From: Gemmatimonadota bacterium
GTDB taxonomy: Bacteria; Gemmatimonadota; Gemmatimonadetes; Gemmatimonadales; Gemmatimonadaceae
Reading direction: 5' to 3'
DNA: 64,000 nucleotides
Assembly (NCBI GenBank): GCA_021413975.1
Contig: JAIOPJ010000055.1
Span: 117,342-181,341, forward strand
Part shown: piece after piece, positions 45,993 to 54,068 of the stretch
How positions within the stretch are numbered: the stretch's first letter is position 1
How the letters are laid out: each line of letters starts with the position of its first letter
Position numbers and translations under genes: made by a program
Notes under the pieces: generated by a model
Told to the model about the DNA's origin: nothing
What the model saw: the letters and a program-made list of their open reading frames with translations, nothing else
Databases searched by the model: none

Positions 45993-47135
45993 ATGACGGG
46001 TCACAGGTCCGCTCCCGGCCGCGCACGGATGATCCTGGCATCGCTCGCCTCCGCGGCGTTGCTGGCAGTGCACGGGGGCGCGCTGAGAGCGCAGACCGAC
46101 TCGACCGCGCGCCCGCGGGTCCTGCTCATCGCCACCGGAGGCACCATCGCCGGCGTGCAGGACGCGCCCGGCACGCTCGGCGGCTATCGGGCGGGGACCC
46201 TCACGGCGGCGCAGATCATCGCCTCGGTCCCCGAGCTCGCGCGCTTCGCGACCATCGAGACCGAACAGTTCTCGAATGTCCCGAGCACGGAGATCACGCC
46301 GGCCCAATGGCTCGCGCTCGCCAAGCGGATCAACACGGTGCTGCGCGAGCGCCCCGACCTCGCCGGCGTCGTCGTCACGCACGGCACCGACCGGCTCGAG
46401 GAGACGGCGTTCTTCCTCTATCTCACGGTCCGCTCCGACCAGCCGGTGATCGTCGTCGGCGCGCAGCGCCCGGCGACCGGCATCAGTCCCGATGGTCCGA
46501 TCAACCTCCTCGCCGCCGTGCGCACCGCCGTCTCGCCGCAGGCGGTGGGCAAGGGCGTGATGGTGGTGATGGATGACCGCATCGTCTCGGCACGCGAGGT
46601 GCGGAAGCACTATCAGCGCGTCGGAGGATTCGAGGGGGGCGAGATGGGTCTGCTCGGCGTGATCGGTGGCGACGGCCCCGAGTTCTTCTTCGCGCCGGTG
46701 CGGCGCCATGGTCCGTCGAGCGAGTTCGACCTCGCGGGCATCGACTCGCTCCCGCGTGTCGACCTCACCTTCTCGTACCAGGGGGGCACCGGGCACAAGT
46801 TCGATCCGGCGCCCGAAGGTGTCGTGGTGGCGACGACCGGCTTCACGCTGGCGGAGTCGGCGACGTACCAGGCGCTGCGAAAGACCGGCGTCGTGCTCGT
46901 GACGACCTTCCCCTCGGGAGACAACGTGAATGGCGCGCGGCAGCCCTCGCCGCCCTTCGATTCCGCGAAAGCCCCGGTCACGGCGGCCGACTCGCTCCAG
47001 CGCGAGGAGGCGAACACGCCGCCCTCCGTGACCGCGCAGCACCTCACGCCACAGAAGGTGCGGATCCTGCTCATGCTGGCGCTCACGCGCACGAAGGATC
47101 CCCGCGCGATCCAGCGCTACTTCGTCGAATACTGA
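45993..47135 (+). CDS. Periplasmic L-asparaginase (type II-like)
   Basis: Hydrolyses L-asparagine to aspartate and ammonia. A signal peptide (SLASAALLAVHGGALRAQ) precedes VLLIATGGTIAGVQD, with the first catalytic Thr, and VVTHGTDRLEETAFFL with the second Thr-Asp-Lys-type motif. GAQRPATGISPDGPINLL is also conserved. The C-terminal region contains an insertion rich in Pro and Ser. ATG 45993 is taken; ATG 46029 would also keep most of the signal. A small gene follows 2 bases later. Confidence 0.92.
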   Translation: MTGHRSAPGRARMILASLASAALLAVHGGALRAQTDSTARPRVLLIATGGTIAGVQDAPGTLGGYRAGTLTAAQIIASVPELARFATIETEQFSNVPSTEITPAQWLALAKRINTVLRERPDLAGVVVTHGTDRLEETAFFLYLTVRSDQPVIVVGAQRPATGISPDGPINLLAAVRTAVSPQAVGKGVMVVMDDRIVSAREVRKHYQRVGGFEGGEMGLLGVIGGDGPEFFFAPVRRHGPSSEFDLAGIDSLPRVDLTFSYQGGTGHKFDPAPEGVVVATTGFTLAESATYQALRKTGVVLVTTFPSGDNVNGARQPSPPFDSAKAPVTAADSLQREEANTPPSVTAQHLTPQKVRILLMLALTRTKDPRAIQRYFVEY

Positions 47136-47137
47136 CC

Positions 47138-47416
47138 ATGCCACGGTCCGCCCGCCGCAAGCATCTCGACGGCTCGATCTGTCCGGAGGGGACGCGGTCG
47201 GTCCCTCGCGGATTCAGGCCCTGTTGCGACGAGTTCGCCGCTCGCACGTTGGCCTGTTTCTTCGACATCCGCTACGAGTGGTGGTCGGGCCAGAGGAACT
47301 GGTTCGTGCTCATCACGCCCGAGGCCGGCGGTGGTGGGATCGCGATGGCGCACTGCCCGCATTGCGGCGCGAAGCTCAAGGGTGGGGCGAAGCGGGGGCG
47401 GTACCTGCGGGTGTGA
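47138..47416 (+). CDS. Small protein with C-terminal zinc-ribbon motif
   Basis: A protein of 92 aa starting 2 bases after the asparaginase stop. ICPEGTR and FRPCCDEF in the first half and AHCPHCGAKLKGG near the end provide Cys residues that could bind zinc. The centre has the aromatic stretch FFDIRYEWWSGQRNWFVLI. No family is recognised, but the CPxC motif and tight spacing support a real gene. Confidence 0.55.
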   Translation: MPRSARRKHLDGSICPEGTRSVPRGFRPCCDEFAARTLACFFDIRYEWWSGQRNWFVLITPEAGGGGIAMAHCPHCGAKLKGGAKRGRYLRV

Positions 47417-47484
47417 TGCTCGCACCGGGCATTGCGCTGAGGTCGACGCGCACCCCACGTTGGCGTTCTCCCCAACCCCCCCCG

Positions 47485-48261
47485 ATGCGTCGTCCCCTGC
47501 TGCCGCTCGTCCTCGCCTGCCTCGTCGTCGCGTGCGAGGACCCGGCCTCTCCGAGCGGCAGCTGCCTCGGCCCGCAGGTGTTCAAGCCCGACACGACGGT
47601 CTCGGGGGTCGCCTTCACGGATGACTGCACCGCGCCGGACGGGTTCTTCGGCGACGTGTACCAGTTCACGGTCGCCGCGCAGACGGATGTGCTCCTCACC
47701 ATGACGTCGACCGGCTTCGACGGCGCGTTGGCGCTCTTCTCGGGCATCTTCACGGGAGGCACCGCGCCGCGGCTGATCGGAAAGCAGTTCGGCCGTGGTG
47801 CGTTCAGCTTCAAGGCGTTCCTGCCCGCCGGCACCTACTTCGTGGTCGCGGGGAGCGACGAGGCGGCCGGGGGCGACTACACGCTCACGTCCGCGCCGAC
47901 GACGACCACGCCCTGCACCGAATCCATCCCGTGGTTCACGACGCGCGGCGCGGACATCACCGGCCTGCTTACGACCGCCGACTGCGTGGGTGCGCCCGGA
48001 GCCTATCAGGACATCTTCGGCCTCGAGATGCAGTCCGGGGAGCAGATCGCGGTGTCGGCCGAGCTGAACAAGGTGGGGTTCGTTCTCTGGCGGCGGGACG
48101 GCAGCGCATCCGCGGCGAACCTCAACCAGTTCTCCGCGCTGACGCCGAACGTCACCGCGCAGGGCACGTTCACGGCTCCGGACCAGGCGCGGTTCAATGT
48201 GCATGTGAACTCGGACAACCTGGCCGGCGGGACCCTGGCGTACACGCTGCACATCCGCTGA
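47485..48261 (+). CDS. Lipoprotein with two PPC-like beta domains
   Basis: A protein of 258 aa with lipoprotein signal LLPLVLACLVVAC (Cys about residue 16). The mature part contains two similar beta-sandwich stretches (DVYQFTVAAQTDVLLTMTSTGFDGALALFSG with PAGTYFVVAGS, and QDIFGLEMQSGEQIAVSAEL), as in bacterial pre-peptidase C-terminal-like domains. It is likely surface-attached. Function unknown. Confidence 0.78.
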   Translation: MRRPLLPLVLACLVVACEDPASPSGSCLGPQVFKPDTTVSGVAFTDDCTAPDGFFGDVYQFTVAAQTDVLLTMTSTGFDGALALFSGIFTGGTAPRLIGKQFGRGAFSFKAFLPAGTYFVVAGSDEAAGGDYTLTSAPTTTTPCTESIPWFTTRGADITGLLTTADCVGAPGAYQDIFGLEMQSGEQIAVSAELNKVGFVLWRRDGSASAANLNQFSALTPNVTAQGTFTAPDQARFNVHVNSDNLAGGTLAYTLHIR

Positions 48262-48269
48262 CCGCTTTC

Positions 48270-48286
48270 CCGGCGGAGAGCGCCGG
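48270..48286 (+). terminator. Short GC hairpin after the lipoprotein gene
   Basis: CCGGCG and CGCCGG pair around a GAGAG loop 8 bases after the stop. There is no U-run, so termination is uncertain. Confidence 0.35.
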
Positions 48287-48288
48287 CC

Positions 48289-48335
48289 TACCTTTGAGCA
48301 TCCCTCGCGGGCGTCCCGGACTCGGGGCGCCCGCG
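48289..48335 (+). promoter_or_regulatory. Putative asnS promoter and 5' leader hairpin
   Basis: TACCTT (48289-48294) would start transcription near 48301. A 12-bp hairpin (48306-48317 with 48324-48335, loop GGACTC) then occupies the extreme 5' end of the leader, 26 bases before GTG 48362. It could affect mRNA stability or translation; no T-box is present. Confidence 0.35.
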
Positions 48336-48361
48336 CGGTTTCCCACCACCTGACCCGCCAC

Positions 48362-49684
48362 GTGTCCGCGTCCAGCCCCCCGTCGTCCGTCGACCCGACC
48401 CGCATCTCCGACCTCCCCAGGCTCGTCGGCACCACGGCGACCGTGAGTGGCTGGGTCACGCACCTGAGATCGTCGGGCAAGATCGCCTTCATCGTCCTGC
48501 GCGACGGCACCGGGCTGCTGCAGTGCGTGGTGCCCAAGAAGGAAGTGAGCGAAGCGACCTGGGAGAGCTTCGGCAAGCTCACGCTCGAGACCTCCATCAC
48601 CGTGACCGGCGAGGTCCGCACCGACGCCCGCCAGGTGGGCGGCGTCGAGATGGGGCTCAAGGACCTCACGATCATCGGCGCGAGCGCGCTCGACTATCCG
48701 ATCCAGCCCAAGGAGCACGGCGTCGATTTCCTCCTCGACAACCGGCACTTCTGGCTGCGCACGCCGCGGCAGGTCGCGATCATGCGCATCCGCAACGAGA
48801 TCGAGCAGGCGATCCACGACTTCTTCTACGAGCGCGGCTTCCTGCGCGTCGACACGCCGATCCTCACCGCCGCGATCGGCGAGCGGAGCGGGCTCTTCGC
48901 CACCGAGTACTTCGACGAAGGGAACGCCTACCTCGCGCAGACCGGCCAGCTCTACGGAGAGGCCGCTGCTGCCGCGTTCGGCAAGATCTACACCTTCGGC
49001 CCGACCTTCCGCGCCGAGAAGTCCAAGACGCGCCGGCACCTCACCGAGTTCTGGATGATCGAGCCCGAGGTGGCCTTCAACGACACGCACGCGAACATGC
49101 GCCTGCAGGAGGACTTCGTGACCTTCCTCGTGCAGCGCGTGGTGGAGCGGCGGCCGGCCGAGCTCAAGGAGCTCGAGCGCGACGTGAGCAAGCTCGAGAA
49201 GGTCAAGACGCCCTTCCCGCGCATCGACTACGGCGACGCGGTCGCGATCCTGCAGAAGAAGGGGAGCGCCGTGCAGTGGGGCGACGACCTCGGCGCCGAG
49301 GACGAGTCGCTGCTGGTGGAGGACCACGAGACGCCGATCTTCATCTGCAACTATCCGAAGGAGGCGAAGGCCTTCTACATGAAGGAGAACCCGGACGATC
49401 CCCGCACGGTGCTCTGCGACGACCTGCTCGCGCCCGAGGGCTACGGCGAGATGATCGGCGGGTCGCAGCGCGAGGATGACCACGACAAGCTCCTCGCCCG
49501 CATCATCGAGGAGAAGCTGCCGGTGGAGGCCTACTCCTGGTACCTCGACCTGCGGAAGTACGGCACTTTCGTGCACTCGGGCTTCGGGCTCGGGCTCGAG
49601 CGCACGGTCGCGTGGATCTGCGGCACGCCGCACATCCGCGAGTGCATCGCCTTCCCGCGCATGATGCACCGGTTGCATCCGTGA
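48362..49684 (+). CDS. asnS: Asparaginyl-tRNA synthetase
   Basis: Class II synthetase of 440 aa charging tRNA-Asn. The N-terminal OB-fold (TATVSGWVTHLRSSGKIAFIVLRDG) binds the anticodon. The catalytic core has FRAEKSKTRRHLTEFWMIEPE (motif 2 region) and GFGLGLERTVAWICG (motif 3). RRHLTEFWM and the final IRECIAFPRMMHRLHP distinguish AsnRS from AspRS. GTG is the only plausible start. deoC begins 4 bases after its stop. Confidence 0.95.
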   Translation: MSASSPPSSVDPTRISDLPRLVGTTATVSGWVTHLRSSGKIAFIVLRDGTGLLQCVVPKKEVSEATWESFGKLTLETSITVTGEVRTDARQVGGVEMGLKDLTIIGASALDYPIQPKEHGVDFLLDNRHFWLRTPRQVAIMRIRNEIEQAIHDFFYERGFLRVDTPILTAAIGERSGLFATEYFDEGNAYLAQTGQLYGEAAAAAFGKIYTFGPTFRAEKSKTRRHLTEFWMIEPEVAFNDTHANMRLQEDFVTFLVQRVVERRPAELKELERDVSKLEKVKTPFPRIDYGDAVAILQKKGSAVQWGDDLGAEDESLLVEDHETPIFICNYPKEAKAFYMKENPDDPRTVLCDDLLAPEGYGEMIGGSQREDDHDKLLARIIEEKLPVEAYSWYLDLRKYGTFVHSGFGLGLERTVAWICGTPHIRECIAFPRMMHRLHP

Positions 49685-49688
49685 TCCC

Positions 49689-50657
49689 TTGAGCGCTCCG
49701 TCACGCGACCTGCCGCGCAATGCGGGCCGGCCCCTCGACCTCGACGTCGTGCGGGCGATCCGTGTGAACCGGAGCGCGGCGGAGCGGCGAGCGGCGACGA
49801 TCCCCACGCGTCGCACGGTCAAGAAGGAGTGGCAGGCCGCCTGGCTCCTCAAGGCGATCACGCTCATGGACCTCACCACGCTCGCCGGCGACGACACCGC
49901 GGGGAATGTGAAGCGGCTCTGCGCCAAGGCGCGGCACCCGCTGCGCGAGGATATCGTCGACGCGCTCGGCGCGCGGTCGCTCGGCGTGACGGTCGGTGCG
50001 GTCTGTGTCTACCATGAGCTCGTCGCGACGGCCGTGGCGGCGCTGGAAGGGAGTGGAGTCCCTGTCGCGGCCGTGTCCACCGGCTTCCCGGCCGGACTCT
50101 CGCCGTTCGAGCAGCGCCTCGCCGAGATCCACGCCTCGGTCAAGGCGGGGGCGAAGGAGATCGACATCGTCATCACGCGCGGCCATGTGCTCACGGGCGA
50201 CTGGCAGGCGCTCTACGACGAGGTGAAGGCCTTCCGTGCCGCCTGCGGCGATGCGCATCTCAAGGCGATCCTCGCGACCGGCGAACTCGCCACGCTCACG
50301 AACGTCGCGCGCGCCAGCTGGGTCGCCATGCAGGCGGGGGCCGACTTCATCAAGACGAGCACCGGCAAGGAAGGCACGAACGCCACGCTGCCGGTCTCGC
50401 TCGTGATGGTGCGTCAGATCCGCGAGTACGAGGCGGCGACGGGTTTCAAGGTGGGCTACAAGCCGGCCGGCGGCATCCGCACGGCCAAGCAGTCGCTCGA
50501 CTACCTGCTCCTCATGAAGGAGGAGCTGGGCGACCGCTGGTTGCAGCCCGATCTCTTCCGGTTCGGCGCGTCGTCGCTGCTCACCGACATCGAGCGCCAG
50601 CTCGAGCACTTCGTGACCGGGCGCTACGCGGCGTCGCATCGCCAGCCGATGCCATGA
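49689..50657 (+). CDS. deoC: Deoxyribose-phosphate aldolase
   Basis: Cleaves 2-deoxyribose 5-phosphate to glyceraldehyde 3-phosphate and acetaldehyde. The TIM barrel has the Schiff-base Lys in DFIKTSTGKEG and the second catalytic Lys in VGYKPAGGIRTAKQ. IDIVITRGHVLTGDW and LKAILATGELA are also typical. A 60-residue N-terminal extension makes it 322 aa, longer than the E. coli enzyme. The start is TTG 49689; no better one is nearby. The following dehydrogenase could oxidise the acetaldehyde formed. Confidence 0.95.
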   Translation: MSAPSRDLPRNAGRPLDLDVVRAIRVNRSAAERRAATIPTRRTVKKEWQAAWLLKAITLMDLTTLAGDDTAGNVKRLCAKARHPLREDIVDALGARSLGVTVGAVCVYHELVATAVAALEGSGVPVAAVSTGFPAGLSPFEQRLAEIHASVKAGAKEIDIVITRGHVLTGDWQALYDEVKAFRAACGDAHLKAILATGELATLTNVARASWVAMQAGADFIKTSTGKEGTNATLPVSLVMVRQIREYEAATGFKVGYKPAGGIRTAKQSLDYLLLMKEELGDRWLQPDLFRFGASSLLTDIERQLEHFVTGRYAASHRQPMP

Positions 50658-50706
50658 TCGTGCCCCTCCCCGTGACTCCTTCCCGCTTCCTAGCGCCGAG
50701 CTGCTG

Positions 50707-53115
50707 ATGCCGAGCGTCGCCGAGCTCTTCAAGACCATGGACTACGGGCCCGCCCCGGAGAGTGACGCCGAGGCGCGCGCCTGGCTGGCGCGGCACGGCG
50801 CGAAGTTCGGGCACTTCGTGAACGGGGCGTGGACCAAGGCCGGGACCACGTTCGACGTGATCGACCCGAGCACGAACACCGACCTCGCGAAGGTCACGCA
50901 GGGGACGCAGAAGGACGTGGATGCCGCCGTCGCCGCGGCGCGCAAGGCCTTCCCCAAGTGGAGCAGGCTCAGCGCGCATGCGCGCGCGCGGCACCTCTAC
51001 GCGCTCGCGCGCATGGTGCAGAAGCACTCGCGGCTCTTCGCCGTGATCGAGTCGATGGACAACGGCAAGTCGATCCGCGAGACGCGCGACCTCGACATCC
51101 CGCTCGTGGCGCGGCACTTCTATCATCATGCCGGCTGGGCGCAGCTCATGTCCACGGAGTTCGCGGGCTACGGGCCCGTGGGCGTCGTGGGGCAGATCAT
51201 CCCCTGGAACTTCCCGTTGCTCATGCTCGCGTGGAAGGTCGCGCCGGCGCTCGCGGCAGGGAACACGGTGGTGCTCAAGCCCGCCGAGTTCACGCCGCTC
51301 TCGGCGCTGCTCTTCGCTGAGCTCGCGGACGAGGCGGGGCTCCCGCCGGGCGTGCTCAACATCATCACCGGCGACGGCCGCACCGGTGCGGCGCTCGTCG
51401 AGCACGAGGACGTCGACAAGATCGCGTTCACGGGTTCGACCGACGTGGGCCGCATCATCCGCCGCGCCACGGCGGGGAGCGGCAAGAAGCTCTCGCTCGA
51501 ACTCGGTGGCAAGTCGCCGTTCATCGTGTACGAGGATGCCGATCTCGACGGCGTCGTCGAGGGCGTGGTCGACGCGATCTGGTTCAATCAGGGGCAGGTC
51601 TGCTGCGCGGGTTCGCGCCTGCTCGTGCAAGAGGGGATCCACGACCGCCTGATGGAGAAGCTCCGGGCGCGCATGGAGAAGCTCCGCGTCGGCAAGCCGC
51701 TCGACAAGGCGGTCGACATGGGCGCGATCGTCGCGCCCGAGCAGCTGGAGCGCATCACGGAGCTCGTGAAGCAGGGCCAGAACGAAGGCGCCGTGATGTG
51801 GCAGCCCTCGTGGAGCGTGCCCAAGACCGGCTGCTTCTATCCGCCCACGCTCTTCACCAACGTGGAGCCGGCGAGCACGATCGCGCAGGTCGAGATCTTC
51901 GGCCCCGTGCTCGTCGCGATGAGCTTCCGCACGCCCGAGGAGTCGGTCGCACTGGCCAACAACACGCCATTCGGCCTCGCGGCGAGCGTCTGGACGGAGA
52001 ACGTCAATCTCGCGCTCGACATCGCGCCCAAGCTCAAGGCGGGCGTGGTCTGGGTGAACGCGACCAATCTGTTCGACGCGGCCGCCGGGTTCGGCGGGTA
52101 CCGCGAGAGCGGATACGGCCGCGAGGGTGGGCGCGAAGGCATGTGGGAGTACGTGAAGAGGATGAAGGATGAAGGTGGAAGGGTGAGAGTGAACGGCGGT
52201 GCTGTGAAGGCGGCCTCGCGCGTCGCCGCGCGATCTTCCATCCTCCATCCTTCAGCCTCCATCCAGGATCTCCCTTCGGTCGATCGCACGGCCAAGCTGT
52301 TCATCGGCGGCAAGCAGGCGCGTCCCGACTCGGGCTACTCGCGCTCCATCCTAGGCCCCAAGGGCATTCGGATCGGCGAGGTCGGCGATGGCAACCGCAA
52401 GGATCTGCGCAACGCCGTCGAGGCCGCACATGCGGCGGCCAAGTCGTGGTCCCGGTCCACCGCGCACCTTCGCGCGCAGATCCTCTATTACATCGGCGAG
52501 AACCTCGACGCCCGCGCCGAGGAGTTCGCGGCGCGTCTCCGCGCGCAGACGGGCGCTACCGCCGCCGAGGCGCGTCGCGAGGTCGAGGCGAGCGTCTCGC
52601 GCCTCTTCTCCTACGCCGCCTGGGCCGACAAATGGGATGGGGCTGTCCATCACGTACCGATCCGCGGCGTCGCCCTCGCCATGAACGAGGCGATCGGCGT
52701 GGTCGCCGTCGTCGCCCCCGACGAGTCGCCGCTGCTCGGCTTCGTTTCCACCGTGGCGCCGCTGCTCGCGACCAGCAACGCGGTGGTCGTCGTGCCGAGC
52801 GAGCCGCATCCGCTCTCGGCGACAGATCTCTACACCGTCTTCGAGAGTTCCGACGTGCCCGGCGGTGCGGTGAACATCGTCACCGGCGCCAAGGACGCGC
52901 TCGCCAAGACGCTCGCCGAGCACGACGATGTCGAAGGCATCTGGTATTGGGGCTCGAAGGACGGCAAGAAGGCCGTCGAGTTCGCGTCGGCGGGCAACAT
53001 GAAGCGCACCTGGTGTCATGCGGGTGCGATCGACTGGACCGCGCCGGTCGACGAGCGCGAGTTCCTGCGCGAGACGACGCAGGTGAAGAACATCTGGGTG
53101 CCGTACGGGGAGTGA
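50707..53115 (+). CDS. Two-domain aldehyde dehydrogenase (ALDH16-like)
   Basis: A protein of 802 aa with two ALDH domains. The first (residues 1-480) is complete: IIPWNFPLLM, SLELGGKSPFIV (general base Glu) and GQVCCAGSR (nucleophile Cys). The second (about 525-802) has the fold but lacks these residues (APDESPLL in place of PWNFPLL), as in ALDH16 proteins. The linker at about residues 484-520 is encoded by a palindromic repeat insertion read in frame. Placed after deoC, it probably oxidises acetaldehyde to acetate, which is inferred. Confidence 0.9.
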   Translation: MPSVAELFKTMDYGPAPESDAEARAWLARHGAKFGHFVNGAWTKAGTTFDVIDPSTNTDLAKVTQGTQKDVDAAVAAARKAFPKWSRLSAHARARHLYALARMVQKHSRLFAVIESMDNGKSIRETRDLDIPLVARHFYHHAGWAQLMSTEFAGYGPVGVVGQIIPWNFPLLMLAWKVAPALAAGNTVVLKPAEFTPLSALLFAELADEAGLPPGVLNIITGDGRTGAALVEHEDVDKIAFTGSTDVGRIIRRATAGSGKKLSLELGGKSPFIVYEDADLDGVVEGVVDAIWFNQGQVCCAGSRLLVQEGIHDRLMEKLRARMEKLRVGKPLDKAVDMGAIVAPEQLERITELVKQGQNEGAVMWQPSWSVPKTGCFYPPTLFTNVEPASTIAQVEIFGPVLVAMSFRTPEESVALANNTPFGLAASVWTENVNLALDIAPKLKAGVVWVNATNLFDAAAGFGGYRESGYGREGGREGMWEYVKRMKDEGGRVRVNGGAVKAASRVAARSSILHPSASIQDLPSVDRTAKLFIGGKQARPDSGYSRSILGPKGIRIGEVGDGNRKDLRNAVEAAHAAAKSWSRSTAHLRAQILYYIGENLDARAEEFAARLRAQTGATAAEARREVEASVSRLFSYAAWADKWDGAVHHVPIRGVALAMNEAIGVVAVVAPDESPLLGFVSTVAPLLATSNAVVVVPSEPHPLSATDLYTVFESSDVPGGAVNIVTGAKDALAKTLAEHDDVEGIWYWGSKDGKKAVEFASAGNMKRTWCHAGAIDWTAPVDEREFLRETTQVKNIWVPYGE
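52158..52268. repeat. Palindromic element inserted in frame in the dehydrogenase gene
   Basis: Left arm GGATGAAGGATGAAGGTGGA (from 52160) and the complementary right arm near 52231-52268 are built from the same words as the element at 3781-3900, and both are followed inward by TGAACGGCG-type sequence. The DNA adds about 37 codons without a stop between two protein domains. Confidence 0.75.
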
Positions 53116-53149
53116 AGCCGTCGCGGTATCGCGACGGGTGAGAGGCAGG

Positions 53150-53182
53150 AGCGGCCGAGCGCGTCAGACGCGCTCGGCCGCT
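53150..53182. terminator. Bidirectional hairpin terminator at the mazG stop
   Basis: A perfect 15-bp stem (53150-53164 with 53168-53182) and a CAG loop. The mazG stop codon (53164-53166) is within it, so the right arm is coding for MazG. Plus-strand transcripts of the dehydrogenase meet TTCACTT after the stem, a weak U-tract. Confidence 0.6.
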
Positions 53183-53955
53183 TTCACTTCATCCCAGATC
53201 ACGTCCAGCGCCTCGAGCCCGGCTGTGCGCACGTCGACCCCGCGCGCCTCGGCGATCGTCTCCACCGCCTCGAACCGCCGCTGGAACTTCGCATTCGCGC
53301 GGTCGAGCGCGAGGGCCGGATGCGTTCCCGCCTTGCGGCAGAGATTCACGACCGAGAAGAGCAGGTCGCCGAGCTCCTCCTCGAGCGCCGCATGCCGTGG
53401 GTCCCCGCTCGGCACGCCATGCGTGTCGAACACGGCGCCATGCTTGGCGACCTGTTCGCGCACCTCCGCGAGCTCCTCGGCGACCTTCTGCATGGGACCT
53501 TCCACGTCGGGCCAGTCGAAGCCCACGCCCGCGGCGCGTTCCTGCAGCCGGTGCGCGCGGTGCAGGGCGGGGAGGCCGCTCGGAAGCCCGTCGGCGAGGG
53601 ACCGACGGGACTTCGCCTTCATCTGTTCCCATGGCGTGCGTTCGGTCTCGGTGCCGTAGAGCCAGGGGTGGCGCCGGGTCATCTTCGCCACCAGCGAGCC
53701 CGCCACCTGCTCGGGACCGAAGGCGCCGCGTTCCTCGGCGATCAGTGCGTGGAAGAGCACCTGCAGCAGGACGTCGCCGAGCTCGCTGCACGCGCCGGCA
53801 TCGTCGCCCTCACGCAGCGCGTCGTCGAGTTCGTGCATCTCCTCGTTGAGGTACGGCCGGAGCGATTCGTGCGTCTGCGCGCGGTCCCAGGCGTCGCGGG
53901 CGCGGAGGTCGCGCATGATCGCGAGGGCGTCGTCGAGGGTGGCCTTGTCGTGCAT
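53164..53955 (-). CDS. mazG: Nucleoside triphosphate pyrophosphohydrolase MazG
   Basis: Cleaves non-canonical NTPs to NMP and pyrophosphate. Two MazG repeats are visible, each with an EExxE...ExxD metal site: YLNEEMHELDDAL with ACSELGDVLLQVLFHA, and KVAEELAEVREQV with ALEEELGDLLFSVVNL. WLYGTETERTPWEQMKAKSR lies between. Length 263 aa equals E. coli MazG. ATG 53955 matches the family start. It is convergent with the dehydrogenase and divergent from the kinase gene. Confidence 0.95.
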   Translation of the reverse strand: MHDKATLDDALAIMRDLRARDAWDRAQTHESLRPYLNEEMHELDDALREGDDAGACSELGDVLLQVLFHALIAEERGAFGPEQVAGSLVAKMTRRHPWLYGTETERTPWEQMKAKSRRSLADGLPSGLPALHRAHRLQERAAGVGFDWPDVEGPMQKVAEELAEVREQVAKHGAVFDTHGVPSGDPRHAALEEELGDLLFSVVNLCRKAGTHPALALDRANAKFQRRFEAVETIAEARGVDVRTAGLEALDVIWDEVKAAERV

Positions 53956-54054
53956 GGGCAGGCGGCGGGAGGAAGAGGAACGGAAGGCGATGGTGGCGCT
54001 GGCGAAATCTAGCCGCGGCGGTGGGTGCGTCACGCGAACGCAGGGCGCGACGCG

Positions 54055-54060
54055 TATCTT
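54055..54060 (+). promoter_or_regulatory. -10-like box TATCTT before the kinase gene
   Basis: TATCTT ends 8 bases before ATG 54069 and no Shine-Dalgarno sequence is present, repeating the arrangement seen at murC and ftsY. Confidence 0.45.
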
Positions 54061-54068
54061 CCCCGGCG

